Assembly (NCBI GenBank): GCA_032622095.1
Contig: CP136062.1
Span: forward strand, 37,016,918 to 37,080,917
Direction of reading: 5' to 3'
From: Siphonodentalium dalli
Taxonomy: Eukaryota > Mollusca > Scaphopoda > Gadilida > Siphonodentaliidae
DNA: 64,000 bases
Numbering within the stretch: position 1 is the first letter of the stretch; each line of letters starts with the position of its first letter. The notes below the pieces were generated by a model. The model had not been told where the DNA came from. It saw only the letters and a list, made by a program, of their open reading frames with translations, and searched no databases. Of the stretch, positions 58,801 through 64,000 are shown piece after piece. Position numbers and translations under genes: made by a program.

Positions 58801-61800
58801 TTTCAGCATCCGAAAATTGTTAAGAAGTAGATGAACGAAATGAATAAAGTTCAGTTTTAAGCACTCGTCCATTGAATCTTTAAAGGCCCACTTAATTTTC
58901 GAACCCCCAGATTACATTATATAAAAGATATGCCAAATTATATACTATTTGAAAGAGGAAGCTCCAAAACATTGTATTATCAACTTATCCGGTGTAATAA
59001 ACTGTTGACATGTTGTTTTTGTTGAGTTGCCAACGCGTATTGTCATCAAGAATGAAGTAACAATCAGTATTATTTTCAATACAGGGGGAATAACTCTATA
59101 TATTAAAGATAGAGTTCTTCCCCTTCCATTAAAATAGTTTGAATTCTGTTGCATTATGGGTGACAGAGGGAAGAAGTCTTCTAGTTATATGTGGGCATCT
59201 TCTGAGACACAGATGTTTCAAATAGTGGTGAATTACAGCATTTTAATAATATTTTATGGCATAGATTGTTATTAAAACCGTATATCAAGTAACTATAAAA
59301 AAAAATAATTGGCGACTCGAAAATTAAGTGGGCCTTTAAAAAACAAAAACTGGGAAAAAACAGAGAATAAAATTCTACTAGTTCTGTCTGCCAGGGATGG
59401 GGTAATCGTAATTTGTAATTGTAATTGATTGTAATTAATTACATTTTTTCAAGTAATTGCATGTAATTGGTAATTGAGTTTATTCTCAATTACATGTAAT
59501 TGCAATTGTAATTGGTTAGGATGTAATTGTAATTGTAATTAGGGTCTAATTTCAATTACTTCAAAATCGCAGGTACTTGTTTCTTCTCAAAGTTCTCTTT
59601 CATAATTCATCCAATGGTTTCTTCAAATGTTTTTTTTCCAAATTTCAAAGTGTAAGACTGGTGACTGGCTATCACTATGTTGTCACAACACTGAGTTTTT
59701 ATCCACTGTGTCTCATCGGTGCAAACCTGCAGGTAGTGGTGAACTCGCACCGCATAAATCGGTGTAAGTAAGGCAGGTAGAATGTTAAAGTGGCATATAG
59801 CTGACGTGATTCCTTTTTGAAGATTATATGAGACAATATACACTTGAACTTGAACCGAAGACTATGATTTAATTTTACATAATACCATGTCGTGTCACTT
59901 TAATCACTGCCTCGATTGTATACGGCTACATTGAAAAAAATGGTCCATGTATACATGTGCATTTAATATTGTGATCTCTTCGGGAACCAAGCTTATAATA
60001 CAGTAACCACAAAGACATCATTATATAATACAATTCCCAGAGACAGTATATATACAACAGTCCATGGTGATAAGAGTATCCAAAATAAAGTCGTATACGT
60101 TATTGGTTTAGAGATTTATACTTTTAAAATTCACTCACTCACCAATAACCAAGCGTGTCCATCGGCTTTCAGCACAGACTGCAATCGACGATTACCGAAA
60201 ACCGAAAGACCCGGCCCCGAGAGATCACACACCGACCGAAATAACCCCGTGAAAATTCGACTAAATCGTGCGTTTATAGCTGTCTGAATCATCGATGCGA
60301 TGAGAGCGATAGATTGCCTGCATATGCCCCCGCCCAGCCTGATGTGATTGTGTGTCTCGGTGAGTGGTGTCATCCCGATAGGCTGTATAATATAGTTATC
60401 CGTTATCAATCACGTAAACCTTTGATGACTGGATGCTCGCTCGGCGAGACCATCCAGTTGTGAAAGGATGATTGACCAGTTAAAGTGACACAATAGACCC
60501 GTTCGCCTTATTTGTATCACAAAGTACCCGATCGACATTAATCACATACTTATGAATTATATATATATGTATATAAACTACACAACAATATATATTGTAT
60601 TCTTGGAAGATCTAATTTCTAGAACTAAGCATTAACAATAAGTTTTGTGGAATCTCGACTAATGGGTCAATTCAAACATCCAGGTGTTGTCAACATGTTC
60701 GATATGAGCTTCTCCCCTGAATCATACGTGTACATTCCTATATACAACAGAGTTCTGTGTCAAAACTGATCCATGCATTAATTACACTAAAGAGGAAATG
60801 TGATGAGATTGTCTCAGACCTGTGCACGTCAAACATATATGACCATATATATATATATTATATCAAAAGTTTCTCCCATATTAGGATCAGAATGGCTTGA
60901 TGTGTCACTTTTACAGTCTCTCTCAATGTATAATAAGGATAATGTTATGCAGCCAAATGACGAAAAATCACCATACACCTCGAGATACCTATAACACGTC
61001 GGGTATTATGTATATATATTTCATTACATGTATTTCACTTTATTATTTTTTCTCAAATACTGTATTGTATATATGGTTTAATGAGAATAAACATATTTGA
61101 ATTTGAATTCAATGGTGAATTCTGTTGACACCTCCTGTTTGTTTGCTTAAGCATTGGTTAACCCTTGTGGTAGAAGGCTTGTTTTGATAAATACAATGAG
61201 AAACCAACTTCAAATAATTGACAATAGATCACCTGCTTATATTTATTAGTCAGCTATTTTAAACGGACATGGTTCGTTTTAACCCCAAAACTAGGTACCT
61301 TACTCGTATTTAAATTCGCGCAGAGCTATTTTTCGCTCAGTTTTGAATTCGCGCACTTTAAATTCTCGCACCAAGCTGCGCGAATTCAAAACTGACAACT
61401 ATTTTCGTAATATTTCTGTGATATTTTCGTATATCTTGGAGCTGATGACAGCTCGGCTCTTTGTCATTGCTGGAGATAGTATATGTGTATATTAAACACC
61501 ACCGCGGCGGATTTACATCGTGTAGACAATAAACTAGTAACTACATACATCATAATTTTGTGGCGACCTGGATATTAGCATTCCAACAATGCCTACGTTA
61601 CCACGATTTGTCGCTTGAATTGTGAGTAATGGTCTTGATAGCGGTTAGCCGAATGTAAATATATGCATGCATGTCTATTAAATCATTCATAATATATGTA
61701 AACTCAGCAACATAGAACTCTTTTATTTCATATGGACTGTGGTTTAGACTAAAGTCGTACTATTTTTCGCTCAGTTTTAAATTCGCGCACCGATGGGTGC

Positions 61801-63065
61801 GCGAAAAATAGTATTGCGCGAATTTAAATACGAGTAAGGTACACATAATTTGGAAAGAGGAATCTCAAAACGTACCTACGCTGAAGATTTCCGAATAAAT
61901 TCATCGAGATCATCAGCGCTGATAATACGAGTTTTGTTTTTTGTTCTATCATTTTTCGATCGTTTCGTATGTACCGGTTAAATTGTTTTAAAGATGCATA
62001 ATCCGAATTAACGCTCCTAAATTACTATTTCTTTGGCTTCGGTGGTAAAAGATATTTGATTCGAGTCGAGGAACCCACCCATCAAACCTCAGAGCGATCA
62101 GATATCGATTTTTGAAGTTTTTTATTTCTCGAGATAATTATTTGTGGCCCAGAAAAATGTCGTCAAGCGGACGGTCTCGGGCAAATTTGAGGATGAAGAT
62201 GAATAACTCTAAAATCAAGTGGTAATACGGCCAAATTTCAGGATGATCAAGTGATTATACGGCCATATTTCGTTGAAAAAATTCTTGATAAAAAATAGTT
62301 CTTATAGTTAATTTTCCAACCACTATTTAGTGTGAATTTTGTTATTCTCAGATCAAAAGTCGAATATTTTCCAACTTTTTGTCGAATTGTTGGACTGGAA
62401 TGGTCGTCAGTTGGACATTTTCCATCCATAAGTGGGGGTGTAAAATTAGGCGAGTGTGGAAAGCCTGGGGTCCCTATTGGAATGCTCCTGATGCCATCAT
62501 TATCCGCTGTTGTTTAAAGGTACACACCCAGATTCGATGGTCCTCATATAATCAGATTCCAACAACAACAACATATCATGAGATGCCGCTTCAGTTATCA
62601 GAATCGATTAATTGCCAATAAAATAATGCCAACCAATGTCAACTATAGTATAAAATTGCCTCAAAAGTGTTATATATCAACATTTTGTTCGACGCAATTT
62701 TGTTATGGAGAGTATGTCGGTCGGCATTCGTCGAATATTTGCCAGGCCATCAAATATTCGAGGTGGTGAAAAATAGCAGATTTCAAAACTCGAAATCTGA
62801 TAATTCTGGGTTTTGATGGATGGGTTGCTCGACTCAAATCTAATATTTTTTACCCCCGAAACCGAAGAAATACTAATTTATGGGTGTTACATCGGAGTGT
62901 GTACCTTTATCATTGCAGGCGTATTACTTTAACCGATCTGATGTTGCTCTTCCCGGTGCGTATTCATACTTCCGACGGAGGTCATACGAGGAATACGAGA
63001 GGGCTGACGAAGTTCTAAGTTACATCATCAGGCGCGGTGGTGACGTCACACTAAAGGGAGTAACG
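46733..63065 (+). CDS. Secreted ferritin-like, non-catalytic (gene B), partial, three exons
   Basis: Exons 46733-46829, 57697-57803 and 62919-63065 give 117 residues in one frame. The gene runs past the window. Phases (1, 0, 0) and the 147-nt exon 3 match gene A, so the two are paralogues. Exon 3 is 22/49 identical by hand alignment. Residues 1-23 look like a signal peptide and are followed by a basic RRRHGHTR. Of the ferroxidase ligands visible, human E27 is L58 and H65 is R96, while Y34 (Y65) and E62 (E93) are kept. It therefore probably lacks ferroxidase activity and acts like an L-type subunit, perhaps in mixed shells with protein A. N73-R-S is a possible sequon. A pseudogene is less likely because three exons stay open and in phase. 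Confidence 0.85.
46855..47327. mobile_element. MITE, 'AAGGTACTCAATCCGAT' family, copy e
   Basis: Left TTAAAGAGGCATTGTCCGAA, right GGATTGAGTACCTTTAT. It begins 25 bases after the exon 1 donor of ferritin B. Contains a (TTG)n run at about 47252. Confidence 0.7.
47328..48199. other. Ferritin B intron 1: repeat fragments
   Basis: 47430-47540 is a reversed relative of 21390-21470. 47600-47690 is a small imperfect inverted repeat around GGAATTTGCCTGTA. 47770-47848 is a half copy of the 'TACAGTAATGCCC' MITE, which runs directly into a 27-bp tandem array. Confidence 0.5.
47850..48022. repeat. 27-bp minisatellite, about six copies
   Basis: Unit: TGTACTTGATTTGAGTATCG, AGATGTC, with TGTTTTGAATATC variants at the edges. 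Open frames on both strands are artefacts. Confidence 0.9.
48200..48621. mobile_element. MITE, 'AAGGTACTCAATCCGAT' family, copy f
   Basis: TTAAAGGTACTCAATCCGAT at the left, CGGATTGAGAACCTTTAA at the right. Its right TTAA is also the left TTAA of the next element. Confidence 0.75.
48618..49107. mobile_element. TTAA-flanked MITE, 'CCCTTTCAGTGCC' family, copy c
   Basis: TTAACCCTTTCAGTGCCAGG at the left, CCTGGCACTGAAAGGGTTAT at the right. Nested hairpin of the CCCTGTGCC family at 48663-48739. Shares one TTAA with the element to its left. Confidence 0.75.
49108..51470. other. Ferritin B intron 1, two palindromes, no gene seen
   Basis: A near-perfect hairpin at 50091-50210 (GTGTTTCTCTCATATGATAT and complement) and a palindromic MITE at 50355-50498 (TACAGTAATGCCCTAATTAA). 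The remainder has no recognised coding region. Confidence 0.5.
50355..50498. mobile_element. Palindromic MITE, 'TACAGTAATGCCCTAATTAA' family, copy 3
   Basis: Both ends match 27073-27193. Interior includes AGGATTTAGTCGGAAATATG. Confidence 0.7.
51471..57214. mobile_element. 5.7-kb non-autonomous element with ~1.4-kb inverted terminal repeats
   Basis: AGTAGAGGCTCTTATGT at 51471 and its exact complement ending at 57214 begin diverged inverted arms. The arms share, in order, CCAGAAAACAAATGTTAGAC, GGTCGCGACTGGGTGGATTT, ATGACGTCATCAA and repeated AAGATGGCCGCCAAAATGGC words. Each arm holds about two tandem sub-units of roughly 0.7 kb (left marks 51771, 52120, 52487, 52843). The centre (about 52900-55800) shows only short frames. 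No target duplication is evident. The element fills most of intron 1 of ferritin B. Confidence 0.75.
52900..55800. other. Central part of the long inverted-repeat element, no gene seen
   Basis: Between the arms I find no transposase-like motif. All frames are under about 110 codons. Confidence 0.45.
57348..57508. mobile_element. Near-perfect 160-base hairpin
   Basis: ATAAGGATTAACTGTCATGT at the left and its complement at the right. Arms of about 75 bases meet at AAACCCTTCGGGTTT. It lies about 190 bases upstream of ferritin B exon 2. Confidence 0.75.
57640..57696 (+). repeat. Duplicated splice acceptor upstream of ferritin B exon 2
   Basis: GTATCTGTTTTTCAGTCGCA is followed 38 bases later by GTATCTGTTTTCAGTCGCA, where exon 2 starts. 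The upstream site would shift the frame by two. Confidence 0.7.
57697..57803 (+). CDS. Ferritin B exon 2 (helix A)
   Basis: Acceptor TGTTTTCAG, donor GTAAGT, 107 nt, phase 1 to 0. Encodes VDRSVQQRFKPRSNDNLQ and RLANYLFGLSYKYLTQ, aligning with gene A exon 2. The E27 ligand position is Leu. A duplicated acceptor 38 bases upstream would shift the frame. Confidence 0.85.
58879..59339. mobile_element. TTAA-flanked MITE, 'AGGCCCACTTAATTTTCGA' family
   Basis: TTAAAGGCCCACTTAATTTT at the left and AAAATTAAGTGGGCCTTTAA at the right, 461 bases. An inner hairpin lies around 59085-59120 (GGGGAATAACTCTATATATT / complement-like). Confidence 0.75.
59397..59560. repeat. AATTGT-type simple repeat
   Basis: Irregular runs of GTAATTGTAATT and ATTACATGTAATTG in both orientations. 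Confidence 0.85.
60143..60292 (-). CDS. Possible first coding exon of an unknown mitochondrial-type protein
   Basis: Minus-strand frame from ATG (60292) to a strong donor GTGAGT: 50 codons beginning MIQTAINARFSRIFTGLFRS. The segment is rich in Arg, Ser and hydrophobic residues without acidic residues before residue 23, like a mitochondrial presequence. Its DNA is unusually CpG-rich for this window, and GGGCGGGG lies about 45 bases upstream of the ATG. The frame is also open further upstream, so the start is uncertain. I could not find a following exon on the minus strand. The phase does not fit splicing to ferritin A exon 2. Confidence 0.4.
60293..61294. other. Ferritin B intron 2, no gene seen apart from a possible upstream promoter
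   Basis: 60300-60420 may be the promoter of the minus-strand exon. TA-dinucleotide runs lie near 60560 and 60848. No other coding sequence is recognised. Confidence 0.4.
61295..61842. mobile_element. MITE with 'GTACCTTACTCGTATTTAAA' inverted ends
   Basis: GTACCTTACTCGTATTTAAA at the left and TTTAAATACGAGTAAGGTAC at the right, 548 bases, with extra AAATTCGCGCA/TGCGCGAATTT copies just inside both ends. Confidence 0.8.
61988..62295. mobile_element. Left half of an 'AAGGTACTCAATCCGAT' MITE
   Basis: TTAAAGATGCATAATCCGAA and onward matches copy e (46855-47160) almost continuously, then stops near 62295. The right half is missing. Confidence 0.65.
62514..62910. mobile_element. MITE, 'AAGGTACTCAATCCGAT' family, copy h
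   Basis: TTAAAGGTACACACCCAGAT at the left and ATCGGAGTGTGTACCTTTAT at the right. Its right end is 8 bases before the start of ferritin B exon 3, so the element end supplies part of the acceptor region. Confidence 0.75.
62919..63065 (+). CDS. Ferritin B exon 3 (end of helix A to helix B)
   Basis: Acceptor CATTGCAG, 147 nt. Encodes [18 protein letters not shown] and SYEEYERADEVLSYIIRRGG. The H65 ligand position is Arg. Donor GTTCGT at 63066 is non-consensus but gives the same exon length as gene A. GTAACG six bases earlier also keeps the frame. Confidence 0.9.
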
Positions 63066-63109
63066 GTTCGTAGTAATTATTCCAGTTTCAAAATACCATT
63101 CGAAGTTGC

Positions 63110-63453
63110 TTAAAGAGGGACTGTAGACTAAATCCGACTATTTACGGGACCATCTCCTTTATACTCAATAGACACAAATGAATGAATTTGAGACATGGAT
63201 TAGTGCAATATACACTCTGTGCTCTATGAACGAATAAAACAACATGGTAATTATAATGGAAATTAATTTATGACTCCAGCAATTTATTAATTTTCATTAT
63301 AATGACCATGTTGTTGCGTCGTTCGTAGAGCACATGAGTGTATTTTTGCACTAAGCCATGGCTCAAATTCATTCATTTGTTGCATATATTCTGTTGAGTT
63401 TTGAAGGAGATGGTCCCATAAATAGCCAGATTAAGTGTACAGTACCCCTTTAA
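63110..63453. mobile_element. TTAA-flanked MITE, 'AGGGGTACTGTAC' family
   Basis: TTAAAGAGGGACTGTAGAC at the left, GTACAGTACCCCTTTAA at the right. The interior is a long imperfect palindrome (GGGACCATCTCCTT / AAGGAGATGGTCCC, AATGAATGAATTTGAG / complement). Right half recurs at 25240-25388. It begins 45 bases after ferritin B exon 3. Confidence 0.8.
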
Positions 63454-64000
63454 TTATATGGTGACGTTCATGAGGTTAAGTGCAAACATTTTAGTGTATG
63501 TGGCCATGGCTTCATGACCCATTGGAAGCCGACAGCCCCTTTTCAATCGTCAAATACATTAGACATGTATTAAACTTTTATATTGAAAGCCTCCATGCAG
63601 TATAATGCTCAGGTCCTAAATTTTCTTATGCCAAAGAAAAAATAGTAATACCTGTGTTTAGGGTTTCCCTACCTACCCTAGAAAAAGGTGCCTACCCAAA
63701 ACATTTATTGGACACAGATTTTTGTTTGTTTGTTTTTTTGCTCAGTGGGACGGGCATCAAAAGGGTATTTTCAAACCTCTCATATAAAGACGTTTAGAAG
63801 TGCTATTACTCTAGTGCTCTGGTTAATTCAAGATTAACAATATTTAGTAAGGTATTGAACATACACTAACTTCTGTACCAATTTAGGCTATATAACCTAT
63901 GGGAATGTACAGAGGCGAGGTGTGCTGTATATTTGATGATAAGACAACACTATATAGACCAATCAAAACCCAGTGTCTATTTTATCCTCTCCTATACTCT
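63454..64000. other. Ferritin B intron 3 up to the window edge, no exon seen
   Basis: No sequence resembling the insertion exon or helix C exon of ferritin A is present. The gene must continue beyond position 64000. Confidence 0.45.

Larger units (their letters stand above)
57804..60142. other. Ferritin B intron 2, first part
   Basis: Contains a TTAA-flanked element (58879-59339) and an (AATTGT)n-like run (59397-59560). No exon of gene B is recognised. Confidence 0.45.

Noticed and set aside
60143-60292. Alternative first exon of ferritin A
   Set aside because: It ends in phase 0, while ferritin A exon 2 needs phase 1. It would also have to splice across the start of gene B.

Overview
The window is eukaryotic nuclear DNA from an invertebrate animal. 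Coding sequence is sparse and split by GT-AG introns, the base composition is AT-rich, and most of the sequence is repeats (LINE and SINE fragments, many small inverted-repeat elements, minisatellites). A marine lophotrochozoan, possibly a mollusc, is my best guess. It rests mainly on the secreted-ferritin structure, and the sequence does not prove it.

The genes that can be assembled with confidence are two secreted ferritins arranged head to head. Gene A (minus strand, 44169 down to 25072) has six coding exons whose phases all join cleanly into a 217-residue protein. It has a signal peptide, all six ferroxidase-centre residues, and an extra 19-residue exon inserted before helix C. Gene B (plus strand, starting at 46733) shows three exons: signal peptide, helix A, and helix A end/helix B. 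It continues past the right edge. It keeps the exon phases of gene A and the same 147-nt exon 3, but has lost at least two ferroxidase ligands. This looks like a catalytic (H-like) and a non-catalytic (L-like) subunit pair sharing a 2.56-kb divergent intergenic region, similar to the insect secreted ferritin pair. A possible first exon of an unrelated minus-strand gene with a mitochondrial-type presequence lies in intron 2 of gene B (60143-60292).

Layout. 1-4 kb: a 5'-truncated, frameshifted L1/Tx1-like LINE with an intact 14-bp target-site duplication. 4.9-13 kb: foldback element, TTAA-flanked element, tRNA-derived SINE, CR1-like LINE fragments, degenerate minisatellite, 'ATGGC' modules. 13-25 kb: no gene seen; small inverted-repeat elements and long palindromes. 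25-44 kb: gene A with repeat-filled introns, including a 51-bp minisatellite (30.9-32.5 kb) and a 32-bp satellite (36.8-38.4 kb). 44-46.7 kb: divergent intergenic region. 46.7-64 kb: gene B, with a 5.7-kb long-inverted-repeat element in intron 1 (51.5-57.2 kb).

At least five distinct families of small elements end in TTAA, which resembles piggyBac-type target duplications. One hairpin element (CCCTGTGCC...GGCACAGGG) sits inside three otherwise different families. Several of these elements end within 8-25 bases of ferritin splice sites.
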